The position numbers and the translations under genes were made by a program. From Phycicoccus sp. HDW14 (GTDB lineage Bacteria > Actinomycetota > Actinomycetes > Actinomycetales > Dermatophilaceae), in NCBI RefSeq assembly GCF_011383005.1, contig NZ_CP049935.1, forward strand, positions 558,001 to 622,000: DNA of 64,000 nt, given 5' to 3'. Below, piece after piece: positions 49,923-59,586 of this stretch (its first letter is position 1; every line of letters begins with the position of its first letter). Below the pieces are notes generated by a model. That model saw only the letters and a list, made by a program, of their open reading frames with translations, was not told the DNA's origin and ran no database searches.

Positions 49923-50390
49923 TCACCACATCCCCCCGCCCTGCGGCGGAGGGGGCGGGGTGTCGGGTCGGGGCGGCGTGCTGCTAGCGGGTCCGGCGTC
50001 TCCGGTGTCGCGGAGCACGGCGGGTCGCCTCCGGGCACCGGCCTCCCACTGCTCGCGCACCGTCCCGGCCTCGGGCGAGTCCTCGCCGAAGGTGTCCTGC
50101 GCGGAGCGCGTGACGAGCCGGGCCACCTCGGCCCGGGCCCGGGAGATGGCCTCGCCGACCCGCTCGGCGAGGGCGTCGCCGCCGTCGGCACAGGCGGGCG
50201 TGGGGATCCGCAGGTCCACGAGCGAGCCGGTGCCGCTGACCGTGGCCCGCACACCGTCGACCTCGCCGTCGGCGCGCAGCTCCTCGGCGCGTCGCCGCCA
50301 GTCGAGGGCGGCCCGGGCGCGCGCGGCGAGCCGGTCGAGCTCGGGCTGGGCGAGACCGTCGATGCGGCCGAGGTCGTCGAAGCCGCTCAC
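49923..50390 (-). CDS. YbaB/EbfC-like protein with Pro-rich tail
   Basis: A 155-residue protein. The N-terminal 100 residues (GLAQPELDRLAARARAALDW, VDGVRATVSGTGSLVDLRIP, GEAISRARAEVARLVTRSAQ) show the helix-strands-helix order of YbaB/EbfC nucleoid proteins. The C-terminal 40 residues are Pro-rich and end PPPPPQGGGMW. It is coupled to the next YbaB-like gene (GTGA) and converges on the 116-residue membrane gene with 4 bases between. Such YbaB-like proteins often accompany WXG100 loci; DNA binding is not shown. Confidence 0.65.
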   Translation of the reverse strand: MSGFDDLGRIDGLAQPELDRLAARARAALDWRRRAEELRADGEVDGVRATVSGTGSLVDLRIPTPACADGGDALAERVGEAISRARAEVARLVTRSAQDTFGEDSPEAGTVREQWEAGARRRPAVLRDTGDAGPASSTPPRPDTPPPPPQGGGMW

Positions 50391-50806
50391 CACGCACCTC
50401 CCGCAGGCCGGGGGGCGTCGTCGGGGGAGTCGGGGTCGGCCCCCGGGGTCAGGCGCTCGACCTCGTCGGTGACCGCGGCGGTCGTCGCCGACCCGGCGCC
50501 CCAGGCCGCGGCCGTTGAGGCCTCGGCCCGGCGGCGCAGGTCCTGCTGGGCCTGGGTGTGCGCCTCGAGCACGGCGCCCGCGACGGTCTGCCCGCCGTAC
50601 CCGGCGGCGGCGTCGGTGATGCCGAGCCCGACGACCGTGCCGCCGAGGTCGACCTCGACGGTCACCCCGCCGCGCAGGGCCGACCCGTGGCCGGTCAGCT
50701 GCTCCATCTCGCCGACCCACGCCCCGGACCGCTCGGCCCGTTCACGCGCCGCGGCCACCTGGGCATCGATGTCTCCGTAGCCGTCCCCGGCCGTTGACCC
50801 CACCAT
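50387..50806 (-). CDS. YbaB/EbfC-like protein
   Basis: A 139-residue protein with a long first helix (DIDAQVAAARERAERSGAWV), strands (GGVTVEVDLGGTVVGLGITD) and a second helix (AVLEAHTQAQQDLRRRAEAS), then a Pro/Asp tail. Same fold order as its downstream partner, with which it overlaps by 4 bases; two different YbaB-like proteins may form a heterodimer. ATG 50806 has a TAGGGT box 7 bases upstream. Confidence 0.65.
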   Translation of the reverse strand: MVGSTAGDGYGDIDAQVAAARERAERSGAWVGEMEQLTGHGSALRGGVTVEVDLGGTVVGLGITDAAAGYGGQTVAGAVLEAHTQAQQDLRRRAEASTAAAWGAGSATTAAVTDEVERLTPGADPDSPDDAPRPAGGAW

Positions 50807-50813
50807 GGCCGAC

Positions 50814-50819
50814 ACCCTA
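50814..50819 (-). promoter_or_regulatory. -10 box TAGGGT of a likely leaderless promoter (50806)
   Basis: On the minus strand TAGGGT ends 7 bases before ATG 50806. Confidence 0.5.
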
Positions 50820-50832
50820 GACGACCTCCCGG

Positions 50833-51498
50833 TCAGTCCGAGGGGCCGCTGCGCAGGGCCCGCGGGGCGTTGAGGTCGAGGGCCACCGCGAGCACCCGGA
50901 TGACGAACACGAGCACCACCGCACCCCAGGCGGTGACCGGTCCGAGCGCGTCGAGGTGGTGGAGGAGCACGACCAGCCCGGCCCCGGCGAGGGCCGGCAG
51001 GGCGTAGAGCTCGCGCTGCAGCACCTCCGGGACCTGGCGGGCCAGGACGTCTCGCAGCACCCCGCCGCCCACGGCCGTGATGCCCCCGATGAGGGTCGCG
51101 GCGAGGGGGCCGGCGTCGCGGGAGAGGGCGACGAGCGCACCGCTCACCGCGAAGAGGGCCAGGCCGGCGGCGTCGAGAAGGCGGACCGCCCGGGTGAGGT
51201 GGCGCCGTCCGGCGCCGGACCCCGAGCTCTCCTCCCACAGCCCGTGGGCGACGAACACGACGCCCCCCGCGAGCACCGCGGCGGTGAGCAGCCGCCAGTC
51301 GCTCACGGCCACCGGGGGCGTGACACCGAGGAAGAGGTCGCGGATGATCCCGCCGCCCAGCCCGGCGACCCAGGCGAGCACGAGGACCCCGAACAGGTCG
51401 AGCCCGCGCCGCACCGCCACGAGGGCGCCGGAGAGGCCGAAGACGAAGACGCCGCACACGTCGAGCACGGTCTGCAGCGAGTCGGTGTCCGTGAGCAC
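50833..51498 (-). CDS. TRIC-type (UPF0126) cation channel protein
   Basis: A 221-residue membrane protein with seven helices and an internal repeat. GVFVFGLSGALVAVRRGLDL and WVAGLGGGIIRDLFLG in the first half mirror LALFAVSGALVALSRDAGP and GGITAVGGGVLRDVLAR in the second, the GGG signature of bacterial TRIC channels. These are monovalent cation channels by homology. An Arg/Ser loop (WEESSGSGAGRRHLTRAVR) joins the halves. Confidence 0.9.
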   Translation of the reverse strand: MLTDTDSLQTVLDVCGVFVFGLSGALVAVRRGLDLFGVLVLAWVAGLGGGIIRDLFLGVTPPVAVSDWRLLTAAVLAGGVVFVAHGLWEESSGSGAGRRHLTRAVRLLDAAGLALFAVSGALVALSRDAGPLAATLIGGITAVGGGVLRDVLARQVPEVLQRELYALPALAGAGLVVLLHHLDALGPVTAWGAVVLVFVIRVLAVALDLNAPRALRSGPSD

Positions 51499-51523
51499 CG
51501 GGCGATTCTCGCAGCGCTCCCGC

Positions 51524-51529
51524 TAGGGT
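51524..51529 (+). promoter_or_regulatory. -10 box TAGGGT of a likely leaderless promoter (51536)
   Basis: TAGGGT ends 6 bases before GTG 51536. Confidence 0.5.
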
Positions 51530-51535
51530 CGCCGC

Positions 51536-52647
51536 GTGGGCGGGACGGGGGTGGATGTCGTCGGGCCGACGCTCGGGGCGGCCCTCGTCACCCACCTCCT
51601 CGTGCTGGCCCTCTTCGGGCTGCCGTGGCTGCTCTTCGCCGTGCCCGTCCTGCGTGGCGCCGCGCACGGCCTGCGCTCGGGCGACTGGTGGACACCGTTC
51701 GAGCGCCGTCCACACGGCACCTGGCCGCGGCTCGTCGCCGGTCGGACCCTCGCCGGGCTGCGGGCCCCCGAGGGGTCCCACCCGCGGACCCGTGCAGGCC
51801 TGCTCGTCCGCTGGGCGGTGCCGATGGTCGTCACCCTCCTCCTGCCCCTCGGGGTCTCCTCGCTCGTCGTCGCGACCGTGCAGCCCCTCGCCGGGCGCTG
51901 GCGGGCCGCCGCGGGCCGGGGGACGGCGCCGGTCGGTTCCTCCACGGACGCGCTCGGTGTCGAGGGGGTGCTGCTCATCGTGGCGTCCGTCGCCGGCCTG
52001 CTCGCCGTCGGGTTCCTCGTCCCGCGGGTGCTCCGGTTCCTGCTGCCCGGCGGGAGGGACCGCGCGCGGGCGGGCGTTCCGGCCGACGGGACGGTCGAGC
52101 CGTCGGTTCCGGCACCGACCGACCTCGACGGAACGCCCGACCGGGTCGTGCTGCGGGCTCCGCTCTGGGCCCTCGTCCCCGGGTTCCGCTGCTCGCCGTG
52201 CTCTGGGTGGGTGTGGTGCTCGGGCTCGTCGGCCTGGTCCGCGACGGCGCGGGGGAGGCCACCCCCTGGCCGGCGGCGGTCGCGGCGTGGGTGCTCGTGC
52301 CCCTCCTCGTGCTCGTCCTGCCCGTCACGGGATGGTTCCTCGTCACCTACCGCCTCGACCTCGACGGTGCGGGGGGCCGCGTCCGCCGCTCGCCCGGAGG
52401 GGTCGACATCGGGGTCGACGAGCTCGAGGCCCTCGTCGTGCTCGAGCCGTCGGTCGTGGGCCGGGCGCAGCGCGGGTGGCGCCTCCAGCTGCGCCACCCG
52501 GTGCGGGGGGTCGTGGCCCAGGTGGAGGAGTCGGACCGCGGATGGGCCCGCGCCCTGGGCGTCGCCCGACGGTGGGCGCGCGAGCGGCCCGAGCTGGTCC
52601 GTGACGAGGTCACCCGCCGCGTGCTCGCACCGACCCCCATAGACTGA
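51536..52647 (+). CDS. Hypothetical multi-pass membrane protein (one apparent frameshift)
   Basis: A 370-residue protein with about five helices (ALVTHLLVLALFGLPWLLFA, WAVPMVVTLLLPLGVSSLVV, GVLLIVASVAGLLAVGFLVP, LLAVLWVGVVLGLVGLVRDG, AAWVLVPLLVLVLPVTGWFL) and a soluble C-terminal part (ELEALVVLEPSVVGRAQRGW) resembling small PH-like domains of membrane proteins. LRSGDWWTPFERRP repeats the GDWW-x-PF motif of the protein at 49568. The frame breaks near 52186-52187; one base gives 371 codons. No known family. Its stop is 5 bases before gatC. Confidence 0.65.
52640..52645 (+). promoter_or_regulatory. -10 box TAGACT of a likely leaderless promoter (gatC)
   Basis: TAGACT lies at the 3' end of the upstream membrane-protein gene and ends 7 bases before gatC ATG 52653. 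Confidence 0.5.
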
Positions 52648-52652
52648 CGGCC

Positions 52653-52949
52653 ATGGCCGACCTCACCCGCGCGGACGTCGCGCACCTCGCCGGGCTCGCC
52701 CGCATCGACCTCTCCGACGCCGAGCTCGACAAGATGGTCGGTGAGCTCGCCGTCATCCTCGAGTCGGTGGCCACGGTGCAGCAGGCCCCCATCGCCGACG
52801 TCGAGCCGATGAGCCACCCGATGCCGCTCGTCAACGTCACCCGCCCCGACGTCGTGCGGCCCTCGCTCACCCCGGACGAGGCGCTCTCGGGCGCACCGGA
52901 GTCCGAGCAGCAGCGCTTCAGCGTCCCCCGCATCCTCGACGAGGAGTGA
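52653..52949 (+). CDS. gatC: Asp-tRNA(Asn)/Glu-tRNA(Gln) amidotransferase subunit C
   Basis: A 98-residue GatC that wraps around GatA and stabilises the GatCAB complex. [20 protein letters not shown] and [20 protein letters not shown] are typical, and the C-terminal [15 protein letters not shown] is the usual closing motif. It heads the gatCAB operon; gatA follows after 64 bases. Confidence 0.95.
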   Translation: MADLTRADVAHLAGLARIDLSDAELDKMVGELAVILESVATVQQAPIADVEPMSHPMPLVNVTRPDVVRPSLTPDEALSGAPESEQQRFSVPRILDEE

Positions 52950-53013
52950 CGCCGGGCCGCGCGCCCGCCGCTCGTCCCGCCCGCACCCGCCGCACCTCCT
53001 GAAGGACCCCGCC

Positions 53014-54525
53014 GTGACCGACCTGACCCGCGCCACCGCCGCCGAGCTCGCCGACCTGCTCGGTGCCGGCTCCGTCTCCTCCCGCGAGGTGACCCGCGCC
53101 CTCCTCGACCGCACCGCCGCGGTCGACGGTGCCGTCCACTCCTACCTGCACGTCGACGAGGACGGCGCGCTCGCGGCCGCCGACGACGTCGACCGCCGCC
53201 GTACTGCGGGGGAGTCCCTGCACGCCCTCGCCGGCGTGCCGATCGCCGTCAAGGACGTCATGGCCACCCGCGGCCTTCCCACCACGTGCGGCTCGAAGAT
53301 CCTCGAGGGCTGGGTGCCGCCCTACGACGCCACCCTCGTGACCCGGCTGCGTGCGGCGGGCATGCCCATCCTCGGCAAGACGAACATGGACGAGTTCGCG
53401 ATGGGCTCCTCCACGGAGCACAGCGCCTACGGGCCGAGTCACAACCCCTGGGACCTCGAGCGCATCCCCGGCGGCTCCGGTGGCGGGTCGTCCTCGGTGG
53501 TCGCCTCGTTCCAGGCGCCCCTGGCCATCGGCACCGACACCGGCGGCTCGATCCGCCAGCCGGCCGCCGTCACCGGCACGGTCGGCACCAAGCCCACCTA
53601 CGGCGGGGTGTCGCGCTACGGGCTCGTGGCGCTGGCCTCCTCGCTCGACCAGGCCGGCCCGTGCTCGCGCACCGTCCTCGACTCCGCGCTGCTCCACGAG
53701 GTCATCGCCGGCCACGACCCGCTCGACTCGACGTCCGTCGACGCACCGGTGCCTCCGGTCGTCGAGGCCGCGCGCCGGGCCGACGTCTCCGGGATGCGCA
53801 TCGGCATCGTCCGCGAGCTGACCGGCGAGGGGTTCCAGGCCGGGGTGCAGGCGCGCTTCGACGAGGCCGTGCAGCACCTCGTCGACGCCGGGGCCGAGGT
53901 CGTCGAGGTGTCGTGCCCGAGCTTCACGTACGCGCTCGCCGCCTACTACCTCATCCTCCCGAGCGAGGCGTCGAGCAATCTCGCCAAGTTCGACGCGATG
54001 CGCTACGGGCTGCGGGTGCAGCCCGACGGTGTCGACGCCCCGAGCGCCGAGCAGGTGATGGCCGCCACCCGCGACGCCGGCTTCGGCGACGAGGTCAAGC
54101 GGCGCATCATCCTCGGCACGTACGCGCTCTCCAGCGGCTACTACGACGCCTACTACGGGTCGGCGCAGAAGGTCCGCCGGCTCATCGCGAACGACTTCGC
54201 CGCCGCGTTCGAGACCGCCGACGTCCTCGTCAGCCCCACCGCGCCGACCACGGCGTTCCGGCTCGGTGACAAGCTCGACGACCCGATGGCCATGTACCTC
54301 AACGACATCGCCACCATTCCGGCCAACCTCGCCGGTATCCCCGGCCTGTCGCTGCCGAGCGGCCTCGCCGACGAGGACGGCCTGCCCGCCGGCTTCCAGG
54401 TGCTCGCCCCGGCGATGGCCGACGACCGGCTCTACTCCGTCGGCGCCGCGCTCGAGGCCCGGCTCACCGCCGCCTGGGGCGGCCCCATCCTCGACCGTGC
54501 GCCCGAGCTGGAGGTGGCCCGATGA
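53014..54525 (+). CDS. gatA: Asp-tRNA(Asn)/Glu-tRNA(Gln) amidotransferase subunit A
   Basis: A 503-residue amidase-signature subunit that releases ammonia from glutamine. Catalytic Lys lies in [14 protein letters not shown], the cis-Ser and nucleophile Ser in [14 protein letters not shown] and [37 protein letters not shown] and [13 protein letters not shown] are also conserved. GAAGGA stands 8 bases before GTG 53014. Its stop overlaps the gatB start (ATGA). Confidence 0.97.
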   Translation: MTDLTRATAAELADLLGAGSVSSREVTRALLDRTAAVDGAVHSYLHVDEDGALAAADDVDRRRTAGESLHALAGVPIAVKDVMATRGLPTTCGSKILEGWVPPYDATLVTRLRAAGMPILGKTNMDEFAMGSSTEHSAYGPSHNPWDLERIPGGSGGGSSSVVASFQAPLAIGTDTGGSIRQPAAVTGTVGTKPTYGGVSRYGLVALASSLDQAGPCSRTVLDSALLHEVIAGHDPLDSTSVDAPVPPVVEAARRADVSGMRIGIVRELTGEGFQAGVQARFDEAVQHLVDAGAEVVEVSCPSFTYALAAYYLILPSEASSNLAKFDAMRYGLRVQPDGVDAPSAEQVMAATRDAGFGDEVKRRIILGTYALSSGYYDAYYGSAQKVRRLIANDFAAAFETADVLVSPTAPTTAFRLGDKLDDPMAMYLNDIATIPANLAGIPGLSLPSGLADEDGLPAGFQVLAPAMADDRLYSVGAALEARLTAAWGGPILDRAPELEVAR

Positions 54526-56051
54526 CCACGACGACCGGTCCCGAACCGACGCTCTCGTTCGACGAGGCGCTCGCGTCCTTCGACCCCGTCATGGGCCTCG
54601 AGGTGCACGTCGAGCTGGGCACGAACACGAAGATGTTCTGCGGCTGCCCGACCGCGTTCGGCGCCGAGCCGAACACCCAGACCTGCCCGGTGTGCCTCGG
54701 CCTGCCCGGCGCGCTGCCGGTCGTCAACGCCGTGGCCGTCGAGTCGGCCATCCGGATCGGGTTGGCGCTCAACTGTTCCATCGCCGAGTGGTGCCGCTTC
54801 GCGCGGAAGAACTACTTCTACCCGGACATGCCGAAGAACTTCCAGACCTCCCAGTACGACGAGCCGATCGCCTTCGACGGGTACCTCGACGTCGAGCTCG
54901 AGGACGGCTCCACGTACCGCGTCCAGATCGAGCGCGCCCACATGGAGGAGGACACCGGGAAGTCGCTGCACGTCGGCGGCTCGACCGGCCGCATCCACGG
55001 CGCCACGCACTCGCTCGTCGACTACAACCGCGCCGGCATCCCGCTCATCGAGATCGTCACGAAGCCGATGACCGGTGCGGGGGAGCGGGCCCCGGAGGTC
55101 GCCAAGGCCTACGTGGCGACCTTGCGCGACCTGCTCAAGGCGATGGACGTCTCGGACGTGAAGATGGAGCAGGGCTCGATGCGCTGCGACGTCAACCTCT
55201 CGCTGATGCGCAAGGACGCCGACGTGTTCGGCACCCGCACCGAGACCAAGAACGTCAACTCCCTGCGCTCGGTCGAGCGGGCCGTGCGCTACGAGATCGG
55301 GCGCCACGCAGCCGTTCTCAGCAGCGGCGGCTCCATCACGCAGGAGACGCGGCACTGGCACGAGGACACCGGCATCACGACGTCGGGCCGCGTGAAGTCC
55401 GACGCCGAGGACTACCGGTACTTCCCCGAGCCCGACCTGGTGCCGGTGGCGCCGTCGCGCGAGAGCGTCGAGGCGCTGCGTGGCACGCTCCCCGAGCCGC
55501 CCGCCGAGCGGCGCAAGCGGCTCCAGGCCGCCTGGGGGTTCGCCGACCTCGAGATGCGCGACGTCGTCAACGCCGGGCTCGTCGAGCTCGTCGAGGAGAC
55601 GGTCGCCGCCGGTGCCTCACCCGCCGCCGCCCGCAAGTGGTGGTCCGGCGAGGTCGCCCGGCGGGCCAACGGCGAGGGCGTCGACGTGCCGTCGTACGCG
55701 GCGCGCATCGGGGTGACGCCGGCGCACGTCGTCGAGCTCGAGTCGCTCGTCACCTCGGGCCGGCTCAACGACTCGATGGCCCGTCAGGCCTGGGAGGGCG
55801 TCCTCGACGGCGAGGGCACACCGACCGCTGTCGCCGACGCGCGCGGCCTGGAGCTGGTGCAGGACACCGGTGCCCTCGAGGCGGCGGTCGACACCGTCAT
55901 CGCGGCCAACCCCGATGTCGCCGACAAGATCCGCGACGGCAAGGTCCAGGCCGTCGGCGCGCTCATCGGCCAGGTCATGCGGGAGATGAAGGGTCATGCC
56001 GACGCGGCCGCCGCCCGGCAGATCATCCTCGAGAAGCTCGGTCAGGCCTGA
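54522..56051 (+). CDS. gatB: Asp-tRNA(Asn)/Glu-tRNA(Gln) amidotransferase subunit B
   Basis: A 509-residue subunit that phosphorylates and amidates misacylated t[23 protein letters not shown] and [18 protein letters not shown] hold the zinc Cys pairs, [19 protein letters not shown] is the kinase core, and the C-terminal YqeY/tail domain ends [18 protein letters not shown]. It completes gatCAB. The last 10 bases overlap a converging phosphatase gene. Confidence 0.97.
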   Translation: MTTTTGPEPTLSFDEALASFDPVMGLEVHVELGTNTKMFCGCPTAFGAEPNTQTCPVCLGLPGALPVVNAVAVESAIRIGLALNCSIAEWCRFARKNYFYPDMPKNFQTSQYDEPIAFDGYLDVELEDGSTYRVQIERAHMEEDTGKSLHVGGSTGRIHGATHSLVDYNRAGIPLIEIVTKPMTGAGERAPEVAKAYVATLRDLLKAMDVSDVKMEQGSMRCDVNLSLMRKDADVFGTRTETKNVNSLRSVERAVRYEIGRHAAVLSSGGSITQETRHWHEDTGITTSGRVKSDAEDYRYFPEPDLVPVAPSRESVEALRGTLPEPPAERRKRLQAAWGFADLEMRDVVNAGLVELVEETVAAGASPAAARKWWSGEVARRANGEGVDVPSYAARIGVTPAHVVELESLVTSGRLNDSMARQAWEGVLDGEGTPTAVADARGLELVQDTGALEAAVDTVIAANPDVADKIRDGKVQAVGALIGQVMREMKGHADAAAARQIILEKLGQA

Positions 56052-56641
56052 GCCGGGAGGCGGCGCCAGCCGTCCTCGTCGGCCTCGAGCAGCAGGTGGC
56101 CGCCGCCCGGTAGGACGAGGTCGTGGGCGAGGGACCGCGGCGCCCCGACGAGCTCGGGGACGGTCGCCATCACCGCCCCTCCGTGGCTGACGACGAGCAC
56201 CGTCTCGCCCCGGTGGGTGTCGGCGACCTCCTCGAGCACCCGACGCACCCGGGCGACGACGTCGGTGACGCGCTCCCCACCGGGGATGCGGGCCTCGTCG
56301 TCGCCGGCCAGCCAGGCGCCGAACACCGGGCCGATGACGCTCGCCTCGTCCGTCGCCGTGCCCGCGAGAGACCCGACGCCGTACTCGCGCAACCCTTCCC
56401 GGACGACGACGTCGACACCGAGCACCGACGCGGCGATCTCGGCGGTCTGCACGGCGCGCGAGAGCGGGCTGCACCAGACCCGGGCGACGTGCTCGTCGCG
56501 CAGTGCGGTGCCGAGGTCGCGGGCCTGCTGCCTCCCGGCGGCCGTCAGGGACCCTCCGTCGTCGGTGGTCAGGCCGCTCTCGTACTCGGCCTCACCGTGG
56601 CGGGCGAGGACGACACGTGCGGGGCAGTGCAGGTCGGACAC
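56042..56641 (-). CDS. Histidine phosphatase family protein
   Basis: A 199-residue phosphoglycerate-mutase-like phosphatase. [20 protein letters not shown] is the RHG motif with the phosphorylated His, [17 protein letters not shown] the phosphate pocket, and [18 protein letters not shown] the second His. GTG 56641 starts one base after the DUF937 stop; longer starts (56656) are possible. The substrate is unknown; this size fits small phosphoester hydrolases related to CobC/GpmB. Confidence 0.85.
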   Translation of the reverse strand: MSDLHCPARVVLARHGEAEYESGLTTDDGGSLTAAGRQQARDLGTALRDEHVARVWCSPLSRAVQTAEIAASVLGVDVVVREGLREYGVGSLAGTATDEASVIGPVFGAWLAGDDEARIPGGERVTDVVARVRRVLEEVADTHRGETVLVVSHGGAVMATVPELVGAPRSLAHDLVLPGGGHLLLEADEDGWRRLPAQA

Positions 56642-56642
56642 G

Positions 56643-57321
56643 TCAGCGACGGCCACCGCCGAGGATGCCCCCGAGCACGTCGCCGATGATGCTCCCGGCA
56701 TCGATGCCGCCCGACGACGGTGCCTTGCCCGACGAACCACCCTGTGCCGCACCGCCGGTCGCCGAGCCCAGGACGTCCTTCAGCATGTCCTCGAGCGACC
56801 CCGGCCCGCCGGACGAGCTCCCGCCGGGGAGCGAGGGCGCCGGGGCCGCGCCTCCGGTCGCGGCGCCCGACGACGAACCGGACGACCCGGACGAACCGGT
56901 CGACCCGCCGCGAGCCCCGCCGAGGACCCGCCCCGCGAGCCAGGACAGCACCATCGGCGCGATGATCGGGATGAGCTTCTTGACCAGGGCGCCGCCGACC
57001 CCCTGGCCGCTCAGCGGGGACTCGCCGAGCCGGGCGGCGACGTCGTCCTGCCGGTCGCCGAAGATGTGCCCCGCGATGGCCGTGCCGTCGAGCTGGTCCA
57101 GCTGCCCGAGGTCGGCACCGCCGGAGAGCAGCCGGGGGTCGTGCTGGCCGAGGGCGTCGAGGAGCGAGCCCGCCCCACCACCCTGCGCGTTGGCGTCGAG
57201 GCCCCGAGCAGGGCCGGCACGACCGCCGCGGCCGCCTGCCGCACGTCGTCCGGGGAGGCCCCACGCGACCGGCGATGTCGTCGACCGGCAGGGCTCCGAG
57301 GATGTCGTCGTACGCACTCAT
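56643..57321 (-). CDS. DUF937 domain protein (two apparent frameshifts)
   Basis: A 226-residue protein. The N-terminal 115 residues are DUF937 (SAYDDILGALPVDDIAGRVG, VRQAAAAVVPALLGGLDANA, HIFGDRQDDVAARLGESPLS, VKKLIPIIAPMVLSWLAGRV). The rest is Gly/Ser-rich low complexity ending in IIGDVLGGILGGGRR. The frame breaks at 57259-57262 and at 57202-57205; one added base at each gives 227 codons and the continuous DUF937. Function unknown. It is coupled to the phosphatase gene. Confidence 0.8.
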
Positions 57322-57452
57322 GGGTGTCCTCCCGTCGTGGGCGACCGACCGCCGCCGCGGGGCCAGCCAACCACGTCGGGGGCGCTCGTGGCGAGGGTCG
57401 GGTGGGTCACCGCCGGGGTGACCGCGCGAGCGCCCGGGTGCATGATCGGAGC

Positions 57453-57980
57453 ATGACCCGCGCAGCCCGAGACCGGACCCTGATCCTCCTGCGGCACGCG
57501 AAGGCCGAGCAGACCCTCGGGGTGCCCGACCACGACCGCGAGCTGACCCGGCGCGGGCGCCAGGACGCCGCCGCGGCCGGGCGCTGGTTGCACGAGCACG
57601 GCATCGGTGTCGACGAGGTGCTCTGCAGCACCGCCGACCGCACCCGGCAGACCTGCGAGGAGGTCTGGGCCGCAGGCTGTCCCGAGGCCGACGTCCACCA
57701 CGACCGGCGGATCTACAACGCCTCCGCGGAGGCCCTGCTCGCCGTCGTGCGCGAGGCCGACGACGACGCCGACGTCGTCATGGTCGTCGGGCACGCTCCC
57801 GGCATCCCCGCCCTCACCGAGCAGCTGGCCGACGGCGAGGGCAGCACCGACGGGCACCGCAGGCTCGCCGAGGGCTTCCCCACCTGCGGCCTCGCGGTGC
57901 TGCACTACGCGGGCCGCTGGGCCGACCTCGACCTCGGCGACGCCAGCCTCGAGCGCTTCCACGTGGCCCGGGCCGACTGA
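57453..57980 (+). CDS. SixA-type histidine phosphatase
   Basis: A 175-residue phosphatase of the SixA branch. LILLRHAKAEQTLGVPDHDR is the RHAK motif, VLCSTADRTRQTCEEVW follows, and VVMVVGHAPGIPALTEQLAD holds the second His. In E. coli SixA acts on phosphohistidine proteins; here the target is open. It is divergent from the DUF937-phosphatase pair, so two phosphatases of the same superfamily flank DUF937. Confidence 0.88.
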   Translation: MTRAARDRTLILLRHAKAEQTLGVPDHDRELTRRGRQDAAAAGRWLHEHGIGVDEVLCSTADRTRQTCEEVWAAGCPEADVHHDRRIYNASAEALLAVVREADDDADVVMVVGHAPGIPALTEQLADGEGSTDGHRRLAEGFPTCGLAVLHYAGRWADLDLGDASLERFHVARAD

Positions 57981-58009
57981 GCCCCGCCCGGGCCCCACCC
58001 CCGGTCCGC

Positions 58010-58991
58010 TCAGGGCGTGAGGCCGGTGGCCGCGGCCACCCACACCCAGTAGCGGACCCGGTCGGCGAGCGGCGCGGACGTCCCCGGCAGGACGCTGGTG
58101 GGCCGGGGGCGCCGGTCGTGCCAGAGCCGTCCACCCTCGGGCGCCGGCTCCGACGCGAGCACCCACACCGTGGTGTCGGCGCCGTCGGCGTCCGTGCGCA
58201 GCACCGGCCTCAGCGCACGGGAGAAGCCGGGGAGCGAGGCGTCGAGGCCGGGGGTGCGGGCCCAGCCGGGATGCGTCGCGTGCACCGTGACCCCCCGCCG
58301 GCCCCAGCGCTCGGTGAGCAGGGGGAGGAGCTCGACCTGCCCGCGCTTGCTGCGGGCGTAGGCGACCGACCCGCTGTACGCGCCGTGCCGGTACTCGGGG
58401 TCGTCGGCGGGCAGGGCCTGGGTGTACATCCCCCGGACGTGACGAGCACGACGCGTCCCTCGTCGGCCTCGAGGGCCGGGAGGAGCAGCTCGGTCATGAG
58501 CACGGGGCCGAGCACGTGGAGGGCCTGGGTCAGCTCGTGGCCCTGCGGCGACTCGGTGCGCGCGGCGGGCAGCGCGCCGGCGTTGTGCACGAGGCCGCGC
58601 AGGGGAGGTCGGCGGCGAGGAAGCGACCGGCGAACGTGCGCACCGAGTCGAGGTCGGCCGTGTCGCACCACCAGACGCGGGCCGCGCCGTCGCGACCGAC
58701 CGACGCGTCGACCTCGGCCGCGACCCGCTCGCCCCTGGCGGTGTCGCGCACGACGAGGTGGACGGTGGCCCCGAGGACGGCGAGGTCGAGCGCGGTGCGT
58801 CGACCGAGCCCGGACGTCGCACCGGTGACGGCGACGTGCCGCCCCGCGAGCACGCTGGGCTGCGGGTCGGCCGGCCAGCCGGGCAGGCGGCGCCGCACCC
58901 CGAGGCCGACCGCGGTGAACCCCGGGACGACCGCGCGGTCGAGGGCGGAGTCGACCAGTCGCGAGAAGACTTCGGCCACAGGCGCGCCCAT
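58010..58991 (-). CDS. Short-chain dehydrogenase (two apparent frameshifts)
   Basis: A 327-residue SDR oxidoreductase. SVLAGRHVAVTGATSGLGRR is the nucleotide-binding TGxxxGxG site, WWCDTADLDSVRTFA the adenine loop, LRGLVHNAGALPAART the NAG motif, GRVVLVTSGGM the Ser strand and VAYARSKRGQVELLPLL the catalytic YxxxK. The frame breaks at the runs 58602-58605 and 58430-58434; adding one base at each gives 328 codons. ATG 58991 overlaps the MarR stop (TGATG). The substrate is not evident. Confidence 0.82.
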
Positions 58992-59527
58992 CACATCAGC
59001 GCCCGCATGGCCGCCGTCGCACCGCGGAGGTACCGCTCGACGAGCGCCCGCTCGTCGTCGGTGAGGGCCGCGTCGATGTCGGCGAGGCCGGCGAACATCG
59101 GGGCGAGCCGGCTGAAGATCTCGAGACGTCCGGACTCGGTGATGACGACGACGGTGCGGCGCCGGTCGTCGGGGTGGGGGCGGCGCTCGGCGTGCCCGCG
59201 CGCGACCAGCCGGTCGACGACACCGGACGAGGCGGCCGAGGTGACACCGAGCTCGCGGGCCAGCTCGACGGGACCCATCGGTGCGGACATGAGGTGACGC
59301 AGCGAGTGCAGCTCGGAGACCGAGAGGCCGGCCTGGCGGGCGACCTCGTGCGGCACCTGACCGGCGACGTCGACGAGCTCCTGGAGGGCGTCGAGGGAGC
59401 CCGACGGCCGGTAGGAGGGCACGACGGCCTGCACGCCCGCCGTGCCCGGGTCGACGTCGACCGGTGGGCCGTCGACGGGGGTGGCCCGGTTTGCGTCCCG
59501 GTCCCGGGGCTGCGTAATATCGCTCAC
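58991..59527 (-). CDS. MarR family transcriptional regulator
   Basis: A 178-residue winged-helix protein. An acidic/Pro leader of about 50 residues precedes LSVSELHSLRHLMSAPMGPV, the recognition helix LARELGVTSAASSGVVDRLV and the wing RRPHPDDRRRTVVVITESGR. It is divergent from an MMPL exporter, with the palindrome 59541-59553 between, and translationally coupled to the SDR. The layout suggests it represses the exporter and itself. Confidence 0.9.
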   Translation of the reverse strand: MSDITQPRDRDANRATPVDGPPVDVDPGTAGVQAVVPSYRPSGSLDALQELVDVAGQVPHEVARQAGLSVSELHSLRHLMSAPMGPVELARELGVTSAASSGVVDRLVARGHAERRPHPDDRRRTVVVITESGRLEIFSRLAPMFAGLADIDAALTDDERALVERYLRGATAAMRALM

Positions 59528-59540
59528 CTACTTAGTAACT

Positions 59541-59553
59541 TGGTGAATCACCA
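59541..59553. promoter_or_regulatory. Putative MarR operator between marR-type gene and MMPL exporter
   Basis: TGGTGA-A-TCACCA is a perfect 13-base palindrome in the 59-base divergent region, next to the only AT-richer stretch (TACTTAGTAACTT), which probably holds the promoter elements. Confidence 0.55.
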
Positions 59554-59586
59554 GATGAACGACCACTCTACCAAGGGAGATCTCCG

